Source of the DNA: Thinopyrum elongatum
Lineage: Eukaryota > Streptophyta > Magnoliopsida > Poales > Poaceae
Direction: 5' to 3'
Assembly: GCA_011799875.1 (NCBI GenBank)
Contig: CM022297.1
Span: 449,239,292 to 449,303,291, forward strand
DNA: 64,000 nucleotides
The notes under the pieces were generated by a model. That model did not search any database and was not told the DNA's origin. It saw nothing but the letters and a program-made list of their open reading frames with translations. The stretch's first letter is position 1. Each line of letters starts with the position of its first letter. Made by a program: the position numbers and the translations under genes. Shown here piece by piece: positions 42,648 to 54,521 of this stretch.

Positions 42648-44028
42648 ATGGAATAACTTTGGGCTTAAGGAAGTGGATGCAGAAGCAGTATTCCCGCTTA
42701 GTACAAGCGAAGGCTAGCAAATAGATTGAGGAGCGACCAACTAGAGAGCGACAACGGTCATAAACAAGCATTGAGATTAATCAATATTGAATATGAGCAT
42801 GAGTAGGATATAAAACACCATGAACATAAATATCGTTGAGGCTATGTTGGTTCTGATTCAACTACATGCGTGAACATGTGCCAAGTCAAGCCACTTGAAT
42901 CATTCAGAGGAGGATACCATCCTATCATACTACATAATAACCATTTTAAATGCATGTTGACACACGAGACAAACCATTATCCACTCCTAGCTATTTAAGC
43001 ATGGCATGAGTAACTATGATCTCTAATTGTCATTGCAAACACGTTTATTCATAATAAGTTGAACTAGGAACGATGAGATAAACATATTTACAAAAACAAA
43101 ACAGGTTGAGTGCATACCAGCTTTTCTTCACCTCAATCAATTCATCAAATTTCATCATTATTGCCTTTCACTTGCATGACGGAACGATGTGAATAATAAT
43201 AAGAGTGCATGTGTCGTGGATTAAGCTGGAATCTGCAAACATTCATCCAAAGGAGAAGACAAGGTAATATGGGCTCTTTGCTAGATCAACAATAATGCAT
43301 ATGAGAGCCGCTCAACATTTTCATCGTGGTCATCTCCTTACGACGACCCAAAGAGAAGAAAAGAATTTCAAAGAAACACACTGAAATATTTTTGGAGTTT
43401 TTTTTTCCTGAAGAAAGCAAAATGAAAGGAAAACGAAAACGAGAAAAACTATATACATGGGAAAACTCCCAACAAGCAAAAGAAGAACGAGAAATCTTTT
43501 TGGGTTTTCTTTTAATATTATGAACTACTAAACAAATAAACCGGAAAGAAAAAACAAAAAGATACAAAAAAATATTTTTGGATTTTCACAATTTTTCAAA
43601 CACACGAGAATAAAGCAAAATAAAACTAATATGGATTATAAAATGAAAAAGGGTGAACACCAACAACTGGAATGAATGTGTGATGCATGAATGTAATGTT
43701 TGTGAGAAATATGTACTCCCCCAAGCTTAGGATTTTGACCTAAGTTGTTCTATGGCCACGGCATGAAGTAGCCTTCCCCTGGGTAGTGCGAAGGCTCCTG
43801 AGGGTTCCACTGGTCGAAGAGCTCCTGTGGCTCCTACTGATGAACAGGCTCCAGATATGGCCTGGGTACTTGTGCTGGCTCAGGTACTGGGGGTTGTGTC
43901 AGACCCTAGTATGCATAGATGTCCTCGGGCATAACAGTGTACCTGCCTAAATAAAGATCGAACAAAGAATGTGCAGGTAAAGTAATAATCTCATGAGTCC
44001 CCTGGCTAAATACTAAGTTGTAATGAAG
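42648..44028. other. Non-coding internal spacer of the Sabrina-like element
   Basis: AT-rich, with A-rich tracts (43330-43640) and no supported gene. The A/T-rich ORFs at 43286-43567 are low-complexity. A GGCTCCTGAGGGTTCC and CTCAGGTACTGGGG stretch (43760-43930) is the degraded 3' continuation of the 263-codon ORF frame region. Confidence 0.4.
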
Positions 44029-44820
44029 TCAACTGTGCTTATCGCTGTCAATAAAATGATGCGCCACCATACTAGCATAGTCTAAATATTTAGTAGGTAG
44101 CAGCCTCTCCTCCGCCTCCTCATGTCGAATAGGAATCTCAAAATGTTCTGCGAGGCGGTAGGCATAGATACCACCATAAATCACACCCTTCGAATGGTTT
44201 GTGTGTAACCGTCGAGCAACCATAGCGCCCAAACTAAAAGTTCTATCAGCATATAAAGCATGGCGCAAAATAACAAGATCAGGTGCATTGAGCATTCCAC
44301 TCTCCCACCGACCAGTCAAACATCTCCCGGTAAATAATGCATAGTAACATAAGACGGGAGAATGCAAACTAGCCACTCTCGCTTCTGACAATCCCCTTGT
44401 CTCTCCCACAGTAGTTTCAAAGATGAAATCTTCCATGTATCTAGGACATGGATCACAGTGACTGCCCTCATAAGGTATTTTGCAAACATTGCAAAAGTCA
44501 TATAGTGTCATTTCCTTAGGCACATCATAAAGGTTAAATGCTACAGTGGGTGGTTCCTTCCTAGGATAAAAGGGAAAGCTTTGCATGAAGGTATTAGTGA
44601 GTAGGAGATATTTGTCACACTTATCTTCGAGGAAGGGAATGATGCCGGCGTTGTTCGCCAAGTAATAGAAATACTCATGAATTCCTACTTCCTTCAAAAA
44701 TGGGTCCCTCGGCCACTCACACGGTCGAACCTCCGCTGCACGCGGAAGACGGTGCTTGGGCTTCCTCTTCGGAGTTTCCTCCGAATCCCGACTCGATGAG
44801 CCCCTTAACCACCTCTTCAT
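44029..44820 (-). CDS. Second ORF of the Sabrina-like element, 263 residues
   Basis: An intact minus-strand ORF from ATG 44820 to a stop at 44029. The start is basic and Ser/Arg-rich (MKRWLRGSSSRDSEETPKRK), and the body is mixed (YFYYLANNAGIIPFLEDKCD, FPFYPRKEPPTVAFNLYDVP, YDFCNVCKIPYEGSHCDPCP, VASLHSPVLCYYALFTGRCL, DLVILRHALYADRTFSLGAM). There is no signal peptide or membrane segment, so an env role is not supported. It lies downstream of gag-protease where an autonomous element would have pol. Its plant-specific look, with F/Y-rich segments and a late Cys pair, is like the plant-mobile-domain-type ORF in Athila/Sabrina relatives. The function is unknown. It is the longest intact element ORF besides gag. 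Confidence 0.6.
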   Translation of the reverse strand: MKRWLRGSSSRDSEETPKRKPKHRLPRAAEVRPCEWPRDPFLKEVGIHEYFYYLANNAGIIPFLEDKCDKYLLLTNTFMQSFPFYPRKEPPTVAFNLYDVPKEMTLYDFCNVCKIPYEGSHCDPCPRYMEDFIFETTVGETRGLSEARVASLHSPVLCYYALFTGRCLTGRWESGMLNAPDLVILRHALYADRTFSLGAMVARRLHTNHSKGVIYGGIYAYRLAEHFEIPIRHEEAEERLLPTKYLDYASMVAHHFIDSDKHS

Positions 44821-45598
44821 GGTTTTATTTTTCTCTGTTTTTAGTAACTCAAAAATAAAAGTAAACCAAACTCAACAAAATCGATAGCAACTACTCCTAC
44901 AAGTGTCTAGAGGCCATATCATGCACCAAAACTAGTTTGAACCATATAAATTTGACATGCAAGCTCAAGAACATGGTCACCAACAGTAGCTAAATGTGCA
45001 AATAATAAACCACTAGAACAAAAACTAATTGGACCATCGGAGGAGTCACATATCGATGAGCAATCCACCAAAACAGTTTTGGAAACGGAGCTACGAGCAA
45101 GGAGATCGAAAATTGCAGCAAGAAGAGCAAGAACACGGGCTATGGACCAAGTTTTATTTTTTCTAGAGGAAGAGGATGAGCATGGGTGGTCGAAATAAGT
45201 GAGGGGGCCTACATGGGCCCCACAAGCTTGCATGGCGCGTCGAGGGGGGTGGGTGCACCGTGTGAGCTTGTGGCTCATAGGTGCATCCCGTTGGGGTGTG
45301 TTCAGTGCCACTATTTTTATATAATGCAGAAAAAATCATATTAAATTTTCAAGGTATACTGAGAACTTTTATTTTCTGGTCATTTTTTATTGCACGGGTA
45401 ATTCAGAAAACAGTATAATCATGGCATTTCTACTTTATTAAGTCTAAATAATAGAAAGTAAAAAGTGGGTACAAAAAGTTGTGTTTACTAAATTCATCGA
45501 CCACATGCCCGTCAAAAGGAATCCATTAATAAGGTTGATCAAGTCTTATTAACAAAGTTCTTCCGAATGACATGAAATCGAAGAATCTTCATATAACA
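44821..45598. other. Spacer between gag-protease and ORF 2
   Basis: No supported gene. A 130-codon minus-strand frame (44919-45311) is present, with a GC-rich part (TGGCGCGTCGAGGGGGG and similar at 45230-45290) resembling other element leader sequence, and may be chance. AT-rich elsewhere. Confidence 0.4.
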
Positions 45599-48357
45599 CT
45601 AAGTTACCTCAACGAGGATATGCATGTCCCCAACAATAAGAATTTGATATTTCTTTTTGACAGAAGGAATAGGGAATTCAAAGCCTCCAATAGTGATTGT
45701 TGAAAATTTTCCAATAGAATTGATATTATTCACTTGAGGTTGTTTCTTCGGAAAGTGTACCGTATGCTCATTACCATTGACATGAAAAGTGCCATTGCCT
45801 TTGTTGCAATCAATAACAGCCCCTACAGTATTCAAAAATGGTCTACCAAGGATGATCGACATACTGCCGTCCTCGGGTATATCAAGAATAACAAAGTCCG
45901 TTAAGATAGTAACATTTGCAACTACGACAGGCACATCCTCACTAATACTGATGGGTATAGCAGTTGATTTATCAGCCAATTGCAAAGGGATCTCAGTTGG
46001 TGTCAACTTATTCAAATCAAGTCTTTGATACAAAGAGAAAGGCATAACACTAACACCGGCTCCTAGATCACATAAAGCAGTTTTAACATAGTTTCTTTTA
46101 ATGGAGCACTGTATAGTTGGTATTCCTGGGTCTCCTAGTTTCTTTGGTATTCCACCCTTAAATGAATAATTTGCAACCATGGTGGAAATTTCAGCTTCCG
46201 GTGTCTTTCTTTTATTTGTGGCAATATCTTTCATGTACTTAGCATAAGGAGACATTTTCAGAATATCAGTCAAACGAAGGCGCAAAAAGACAGGTCTAAG
46301 CATTTCAACAAAGCGCTCAAATTCTTCTTCATCCTTATTCCTTGAAGCTTTAGGAGGAAAAGGCATGGGTTTCTGAACCCATGGTTCTCTTTCTTTACCA
46401 TGTTTCCTAGCAATGAAGCCTCTCTTATCATATCTTTTATTCTTAGGTTGTGGGTTATCAAGATCAACAGCAGGTTCTATTTCCACATCATTATCATTAT
46501 TAGGTTGAGCATCAACATGAACATCATCATCGTCATTATTACTAGGTTCGTGTTCATCACCAGATTGTGTTTTAGCATCAGAAATAGAAATATCATTTGG
46601 ATTCTCAGGTGTGTCTACAGTAGATTCGCTAGAGGCATGCAAAGTCCTAACATCTTGCTTTTCCTTTTTAGATGGACTAGGTGCATCAGTATTAATTCTT
46701 TGAGAGTCTTGTTCAATTATGTTAGGGTGACCTTTAGGATACAAGGGTTCCTGAGTCATTTTACCACCCCTAGTCATAACTCTAACGGCATGCTCATTCA
46801 TCTTATTGTTCATCTCATTAAGCAAATAATTTTGTGACTCGATGACTTGTTCTACTTGGGTTTTTATCATGAATGCATGTTTACTCACACCCTTGACATC
46901 ATTAACAGTTCTAAACATAAAGTCACTCAAGCGTTCAATCATATAAGCATTTCGTTTCAATTGTTTACTAACATATGCATTAAAGTGTTCTTGTTTAACA
47001 ATAAAGTTGTCCAATTCATCAAGGCATTGAATAGCAGATTTAGTATAAGGAATATCACCTTCATCAAATCTATAGAGAGAATTTACCTCTACTACTTGTG
47101 TTGGGGTATCGAGACCATGTATTTCTTCAATAGGTGGTAAATTCTTGACATCTTCAGCTTTAATACCTTTTTCTTTCATAGATTTCTTTGCCTCTTGCAT
47201 ATCTTCGGGACTGAGAAATAGAATGCCTCTCTTCTTCGAAGTTGGCTTAGGTGGTGGTTCAGGAAGAGTCCAATCATTATCATTCCTCAATATATTATTC
47301 AATAGTTCTTCAGCTTGTTCAACAGTTCGTTCCCTGAAAACATAACCAGCACAACTATCTAGGTGGTCCCTAGAAGCATCGGTTAGTCCATTACAAAATA
47401 TATCAAGTATTTCATTTTTCTTGAGAGGATGATCAAGCAAAGCATTAAGTAATAGGAGAAGCCTCCCCCAAGCTTGAGGGGGATTCTCTTCTTTAATTTG
47501 CACAAAATTAAATATTTCCTGTAAAGCAGCTTGTTTCTTATGAGCAGGGAAATATTTTTCAGAGAAGTAATATATCATATCCTAGGGACTACCCACACAA
47601 CCAGGAGCAAGAGAATTAAACCATATCTTAGCATCACCCTTTAATGAGAAAGGAACCAACTTAAGAATATAGTAGTAGTGGATTTTTTTTCCTCATGAGC
47701 AAATAGGGTGGCTATATCAATCAGTTTAGTAAGATGTGCCACAACAGTTTCAGATTCATGACCATGGAAAGGATTAGATTCAACCAAAGTAATTAACTCA
47801 GAGTCGACAGAGAATTCATAATCCTCATCAGTGATAAACATAGGTGAAGTAGCAAACTTAGGATCATATTTCATTCTAGCATTCAAAGATTTTTCTTTCA
47901 ACTTGCATAGTAATTTCTTAAGATCATCTCTATCCTTACAAGCAAGAAAGTCCCTAGCTAACTCTCCATCCATAACATAACCCTCAGGTATCGTAGGCAA
48001 TTCATATCTAGGAGAGCTAGGTCTAATAGGTGTTTCATCATTTTCAGTTTCAATAATTTCATCATTTCCAGCATTCTCAATTTCTTTAGCTTTAGCAAAT
48101 TGTTCATCAAGAAATTTATCTAGTGGCACATTATCATCAAGCAAAGTACTAACATCGTCAATAGCATCATTCATAGCAGAAGTAGCATCATCAATTACTT
48201 GCGACATATCAAGATTAATAGCAGGTGGTGGTGTCGCAAATTTACTCAAAACAGAAGGTGAATCAAGTGCAGAGCTAGACAACAGTTCCTTATCTCCCTT
48301 CGTCTTAGAGGGAACGATCTTGGTTCTATCATCCTTAAGATTCCTCATAGTGATCAA
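45599..48357 (-). pseudogene. Sabrina-like gag-protease
   Basis: Gag forms the particle and the protease cuts it. The N-terminal part (48357-47641) begins MITMRNLKDDRTKIVPSK and includes PRYELPTIPEGYVMDGELA and DEDYEFSVDSELITLVESN. A frameshift at an eight-T run (47683-47690, A-run on the coding strand) ends this frame early. The main part resumes with a TAG at 47582-47584 where relatives have Gln, then YYFSEKYFPAHKKQAALQEI and CNGLTDASRDHLDSCAGYV (gag). After an acidic spacer (about 46440-46650) comes the aspartic protease CDLGAGVSVMPFSLYQRLDL with the active site DLGAG, and IILGRPFLNTVGAVIDC. The frame closes at 45599 with no RT following. Athila-type identity rests on the DLGA(G/S)VSVMP motif and the primer site. 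Confidence 0.85.
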
Positions 48358-48397
48358 CAGATATAAATCCGAATTGACTCAGCAAATAGAGCTACCT

Positions 48398-48415
48398 TCC
48401 CCGGCAACGGCGCCA
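48398..48415 (-). other. Sabrina-like primer-binding site
   Basis: TGGCGCCGTTGCCGGGGA on the minus strand is a perfect complement of the 3' end of plant aspartate tRNA (GTC), as in Athila-lineage elements. It lies 11 bases from the LTR edge at 48427. Confidence 0.8.
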
Positions 48416-48876
48416 GAAAAAGGTCTTGATAACCCACAAGTATAGGGGATCGCAACAGTTTTCGAGGGTAGAGTATTCAACCCAAATTTATTGATTCCAC
48501 ACAAGAGGAGCCAAAGAATATTCGCAAGTATTAGCAGTTGAGTTATCAATTCAACCACACCTAAAAGACTTAATATCTGCAGCAAGGTGATCAGTAGCAA
48601 AGTAGTATGATGGTAACGGTATCAGTAGCAATAGAAACAGTAGCAATTTTGTACTGATTGTAACAGCAGCAACGGCGAAAGTAACTTAGCAATGATCAAT
48701 ATATGATAAAGCATAGGCATTGGATCAGTCATGGATAATTACGTTGGATGGCATTCATCATGTAACAGTTATAACCTAGGGTGACATAGAACTAGCTCCA
48801 ATTCATCAATATAATGTAGGCATGTATTCCGTATATAGTCATACATGCTTATGGAAAAGAACTTGCATGACATCTT

Positions 48877-50602
48877 TGTTGGGGAACGTAGTAATTCCAA
48901 AATTTTCCTACGCACACACAGGATCATGGTGATGCATAGCAACGAGAGGGGAGAGTGTGTCCACGTACCCTCGTAGACCGAAAGCGGAAGCGTTAGCACA
49001 ACGCGGTTGATGTAGTCGTACGTCTTCACGATCCGACCGATCCAAGTACCGAACGCACGGCACCTCCGAGTTCAGCACACGTTCAACTCGATGACGTCCC
49101 GTGAGCTCCGATCCAGCAAAGCTTCACAGGAGAGTTTCGTCAGCACGACGGCGTGGTGACGGTGATGATGATGCTACCGACGCAGGGCTTCGCCTAAGCA
49201 CCGCTACGATATGATCGAGGTGGATTATGGTGGAGGGGGGCACTGCACACGGTTAAGAGATCAATGATCAATTGTTGTGTCTATGGGGTGCCCCCTGGCC
49301 ACGTATATAAAGGATGGAGGGAGGAGGAGGCCGGCCCTCACAGGGCGCGCCCAAGGTGTGGAGTCCTACTAGGACTCCCTAGTCCTAGTAGGATTCCACC
49401 TCCCACATGGAATAGGAAAAGGGGAAGGGAGAAGGAGAAGGAAGGAAGGGGGCGCCCCCTTTCCCTAGTCCAATTCGGACCAGTCCATGGGGAAGGGGCG
49501 CAGCCACCCTTGAGGCCTTTCTCTCCTTTCCCGTATGGCCCATTAAGACCCAATACGAATTCCCGTAACTCTCCGGTACTCCGAAAAATACCCGAATCAC
49601 TCGAAACCTTTCCGATGTCCGAATATAGCCTTCCAATATATCGATCTTTACCTCTCGACCATTTCGAGACTCCTCGTCATGTCCCCGATCTCATCCGGGA
49701 CTCCGAACAAAATTCGGTCATCAAATCACATAAACTCATAATACCGATCGTCACCGAACTTTAAGCGTGCGGACCCTACGGGTTCGAGAACTATGTAGAC
49801 ATGACCGAGACACGTCTCCGGTCAATAACCAATAGCGGAACCTGGATGCTCATATTGGCTCCCACATATTCTACGAAGATCTTTATCGGTCAAACCGCAT
49901 AACAACATACGTTGTTCCCTTTGTCATCGGTATGTTACTTGCCTGAGATTTGATCGTCGGTATCTCAATACCTAGTTCAATCTCGTTACCGGCAAGTCTC
50001 TTTACTCGTTCCGTAATACATCATCCCGCAACTAACTCATTAGTTACAATGCTTGCAAGGCTTATAGTGATGTGCATTACCGAGTGGGCCCAGAGATACC
50101 TCTCCGACAATCAGAGTGACAAATCCTAATCTCGAAATACGCCAACTCAACAAGTACCTTCAGAGACACATGTAGAGCACCTTTATAATCACCCAGTTAC
50201 GTTGTGACGTTTGGTAGCACACAAAGTGTTCCTCCGGTAAACGGGAGTTGCATAATCTCATAGTCATAGGAACATGTATAAGTCATGAAGAAAGCAATAG
50301 CAACATACTAAACGATCAAGTGCTAAGCTAACGGAATGGGTCAAGTCAATCACATCATTCTCCTAATGATGTGATCCCGTTAATCAAATGACAACTCATG
50401 TCTATGGTTAGGAAACATAACCATCTTTGATTAACGAGCTAGTCAAGTAGAGGCATACTAGTGACACTCTATTTTGTCTATGTATTCACACATGTTTCAA
50501 GTTTCCGGTTAATACAATTATAGCATGAATAATAAACATTTATCATGACATAAGGAAATAAAATAATAACTTTATTATTGCCTCTAGGGCATATTTCCTT
50601 CA
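48877..50602 (-). repeat. Copia 2 3' LTR
   Basis: 1726 bases with TG...CA ends. It holds an extra CTAGTCCTAGTAGGATTC-like 18-base piece near 49380 that its partner lacks. A polypurine tract (GCAAGTGGGAGAC, minus strand) follows at 50603-50615. ORFs 49264-49764 and 49385-49636 are LTR composition. Confidence 0.9.
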
Positions 50603-50898
50603 GTCTCCCACTTGCACTAGAGTCAATAATCTAGTTCACATCGCCATGTGATTTAACACCTATAGTTCACATCACCATGTGATTAACACCCATAGTTCAC
50701 ATCACTATGTGACTAACACTCAAAGGGTTTACTAGAGTCAATAATCTAGTTCACATCGCCATGTGTTTAACACCCAAAGAGTACTAAGGTGTGATCAAGT
50801 TTTTCTTGTGAGAGAAGTTTAGTCAACGGGTCTGCCACATTCAGATCCGTATGTATTTTGCAAATTTCTATGTTTACAATGCTCTGCACGGAGCTACT

Positions 50899-52428
50899 CT
50901 AGCTAATTGCTCCCACTTTCAATATGTATCCAGATTGAGACTCTGAGTCATCTGGATCGGTGTAAAAGCTTGCATCGATGTAACCTTTTACGACGAACTC
51001 TTTTATCACCTCCATAACCGAGAAATATTTTCTTAGTCCTCTTAGGTAACTAAGGATAACTTTGACCGCTATCCAGTGATCTATCCCTAGATCACTATCG
51101 TACCTCCTTGCTAAACTCATAGCAAGGCACACAACTGGTCTGGTACATAGCATTGCATACTTTATAGAACCTATGGCTGAGGCATAGGGAATGACTTTCA
51201 TTCTCTCTCTATCTTCTGCCATGGTCTTGCTTTGAGTCTTACTCAACTTTATACCTTGAATACAGGCAAGAACTCTTTCTTTGACTGATACTTTTTGAAC
51301 TCCTTCAAAACTTTGTCAAGGTATGTGCTTTGTGAAAGACTTATTAAGCGTCTCGATCTATCCCTATAGATCTTGATGCTCAATACTTAAGCAGCTTCAC
51401 CGAGGTCTTTTATTGAAAAATTCTTATTCAAGTATCCTTCTATGCTATCCAGAAATTCTATATCATTTCCAATGAGCAATATGTCATCCACATATAATAT
51501 CAGAAATGCTACAGAGCTCCCACTCACTTTCTTGTAAATACAAGCTTCACCATAAGTCTGTATAAAACCATATGCTTTGATCACCTTATCAAAGCGTATA
51601 TTCCAACTCCGAGATGCTTGCACCAGTCCATAGATGGATCGCTGGAGCTTGCACACTTTGTTAGCACCTTTAGGATTGACAAAACCTTCTGGTTGCATCA
51701 TATACAACTCTTCTTTAATAAATCCATTAAAGAAATGTAGTTTTGACATCCATTTGCCAGATTTCATAAAATGCGGCAATTGCTAACATGATTCGGACAG
51801 ACTTAAGCATCGATAGGAGTGAGAAAATCTCATCGTAGTCAACACCTTGAACTTGTCGAAAACCTTTTGCGACAATTCGAGCTTTGTAGATAGAAACACT
51901 ACTATCAGCGTCTGTCTTCCTCTTGAAGATCCATTTATTCTCAATGACTTGCCGATCATCGGGCAAGTCAACCAAAGTCCATATTTTGTTCTCATACATG
52001 GATCCCATCTCAGATTTCATGGCCTCAAGCCATTTCGCGGAATCTGGGCTCATCATCGCTTCCTCATAGTTCGTAGGTTCGTCATGGTCTAGTAACATGA
52101 CTTCCAGAACAGGATTACCGTACCACTCTGGAGCGGAACATACTCTGGTTGACCTACGAGGTTCTGTAGTAACTTGATCTGAAGTTTCATGATCATCATC
52201 ATTCGCTTCCTCACAAATTGGTGTAGGCATCACTGGAACTGTTTTCTGTGATGAACTACTTTCCAATTCAAGAGAAGGTACCACTACCTCATCAAGTTCT
52301 ACTTTCCTCCCACTCACTTCTTTCGAGAGAAACTCCTTCTCTAGAAAGGATCCATTCTTAGCAATAAATATCTTGCCTTCGGATCTGTGATAGAAACAGT
52401 TTCTTTTGGGTATCCTATGAAGACGCAC
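50899..52428 (-). pseudogene. Copia 2 reverse transcriptase and RNase H region
   Basis: The linker and RT start (51727-52428) carry TNYEEAMMSPDSAKWLEAMK, IWTLVDLPDDRQVIENKW and YKARIVAKGFRQVQGVDYDE. The RT palm (51387-51779) has FLILYVDDILLIGNDIEFLD, and the RNase H part (50899-51246) has YASAIGSIKYAMLCTRPVVC and YIDASFYTDPDDSESQSGY. Breaks near 51247-51386 (stop and shift) and at 51727-51779 (change of frame) disable it. It is less damaged than copia 1 in the RT start, where the frame is intact for 233 codons. Confidence 0.85.
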
Positions 52429-52468
52429 TTCTCCGATTTGGGTTCGAGCTTATCAGGCTGAAGCTTTT

Positions 52469-53246
52469 TCACATAAGCATCGCAGCCCCAAACTTTAAGA
52501 AACGACGCTTAGGTTTCTTGCCAAACCACAGTTCATACAGTGTCATCTCAACGGATTTAGATGGTGCCCTATTAAACGTGAATGCAGCTGTCTCTAATGC
52601 ATAACCCCAAAACGATAGTGGTAAATCGGTAAGAGGCATCATAGATGGCATCATATCTAATAAAGTACGGTTACGATGTTCGGACACACCATTACACTGT
52701 GGTGTTCCAGGTGGCGTGAGTTGCGAAACTATTCCACATTTTTAAATGAAGACCAAACTCGTAACTCAAATATTTGCCTCCGCGATCAGATCGTAGAAAC
52801 TTTATTTTCTTGTTACGATGATTTTCTACTTCACTCTAAAATTCTTTGGACTTTTCAAACGTTTCAGACTTGTGTTTTATTAAGTAGATATACCCATATC
52901 TGCTCAAATCATCTGTGAAGGTCAGAAAATAACGATACCCGCCGCGAGCCTCAATACTCATCGGACCGCATACATCGGTATGTATTATTTCCAATAAGTC
53001 CGTAGCTCGCTCCATTGCTCCGGCGAATGGAGTTTTAGTCATCTTGCCCATGAGGCATGGTTCGCAAGCATCAAATGATTCATAATCAAGTGATTCGAAA
53101 AGTCCATCAGTATGGAGTTTCTTCATGCGCTTTACACCAATATGACCTAAACGGCAGTGCCACAAATAAGTTGCACTATCATTACTAACTTTGCATCTTT
53201 TGGCTTCAATATTATGAATATGTGTATCACTTCGATCGAGATTCAA
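52469..53246 (-). pseudogene. Copia 2 integrase region
   Basis: The zinc-binding piece LWHCRLGHIGVKRMKKLHTD and CEPCLMGKMTKTPFAG is followed by the core HTDVCGPMSIEARGGYRYF and FTDDLSRYGYIYLIKHKSE (52836-53246). After a break at 52690-52835 the late core reads LSFWGYALETAAFTFNRAPS and ELWFGKKPKRRFL (52469-52687). The active region is thus split by a frameshift. Copia 1 shows the same order with different lesions. Confidence 0.85.
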
Positions 53247-53340
53247 TAAACCATTTACATTGGGTGTATGACCATAGAAGGTTTTTATTCATGTAAACAG
53301 AACAACAATTATTCTCTGACTTAAATGAATAACCGTATTG

Positions 53341-53460
53341 CAATAAACATGATCCAATCATATTCATGCTCAACGCAAACACCAAATAACATTTATTTTG
53401 CAATAAACATGATCCAATCATATTCATGCTCAACGCAAACACCAAATAACATTTATTTAG
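53341..53460 (-). repeat. 60 bp perfect tandem duplication in copia 2
   Basis: Bases 53341-53397 and 53401-53457 carry the same text exactly 60 bases apart (CAATAAACATGATCCAATCA and onward). Copia 1 has a single copy at about 14812-14871, so the duplication arose in copia 2 or its lineage. It lies in the protease-integrase linker region. Confidence 0.95.
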
Positions 53461-53468
53461 GTTCAACA

Positions 53469-54521
53469 CTAATCCCGAGAATAGAGGGAGTGTGCGATGG
53501 TGATCTTATCAACCTTGGAATCTCTTCCAACACACATCGCCACCTCGTCCTCAACTAGTCTCTGTTCATTTTGCAACACCTGTTTCGAGTTACTAATCAT
53601 AGCAATTGAACCGCTATCAAATACCCAGGGGCTACTATGAACACTAGTAAAATACACATCAATAACATGTATATCAAATATACCTTTGTTCACTTTGCCA
53701 TCCTTCTTATCCGCCAAATACTTGGGGCAGTTCCGCTTCCAGTGACCAGTCCCTTTGCAGTAGAAGCACTCAGTTTCAGGCTTAGGTCCAGACTTGGGCT
53801 TCTTCCCGGGAGTAGCAACTTGCTTGCTATTCTTCTTGAAGTTCCCCTTCTTCCCTTTGCCCTTTTTCTTGAAACTAGTGGTCTTGTTAACCATCAACAC
53901 TTGATGCTCTTTCTTGATTTCTACCTTCGTTGATTTCAGCATCACGAAGAGCTCGGGAATCGTTTTTGTCATCCCTTGCATATTATAGTTCATCACAAAG
54001 TTCCAGTAACTTGGTGATAGTGACTAGAGAATTCTGTCAATTACTATCTTATCTGGAAGATTAACTCCCACTTGATTCAAGCAACTGTAGTACTCAGACA
54101 TTCTGAGCACATGCTCACTGGTTGAGCTATTCTCCTCCATCTTGTAGGCAAAGTATTTGTCAGAGGTCTCATACCTCTCGACACGGGCATGAGTCTGAAA
54201 TACCGATTTCAGCTCTTGGAACATCTCATATGCTCCGTGGTGTTCAAAACGTTTCTGAAGTCCCGATTCTAAGCCGTAAATCATGGCGCACTAAACTATC
54301 AAGTAGTCATCATATCGAGCTTGCTAAACGTTCATAATGTTTGCATCTGCTCCTGCAATAGGTCTGTCACCTAGCGGTGCATCAAGGACATAATTCTTCT
54401 GTGCAGCAATGAGGATAATCCTCAGATCACGGAACTAGTCCGCATCATTGCTACTATCATCTTTCAACTTAGTTTTCTCTTGGAACATATCAAAATTCAA
54501 AGGAACAGTAGCACGGGCCAT
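53469..54521 (-). pseudogene. Copia 2 gag
   Basis: The ATG is at 54519-54521, and the coding begins as in copia 1 but without the solo LTR. A TGG to TAG change gives a stop near 54440 and others follow near 54340 and 54297. After them a long open piece (54024-54284) has MIYGLESGLQKRFEHHGAYE and SVFQTHARVERYETSDKYFA. The zinc knuckle CFYCKGTGHWKRNCPKYLAD sits near 53740-53770, and the protease start SSPWVFDSGSIAMIS near 53620 keeps the active DSG that copia 1 has lost. Confidence 0.85.

Noticed and set aside
44919..45311. 130-codon minus-strand ORF
   Set aside because: It lies in the spacer between ORF 2 and gag-protease, with no recognisable domain and an apparently leader-like GC segment.
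49264..49764. 166-codon plus-strand ORF
   Set aside because: It lies in the copia 2 LTR in the antisense direction; the partner LTR reads differently because of the 18-base difference.
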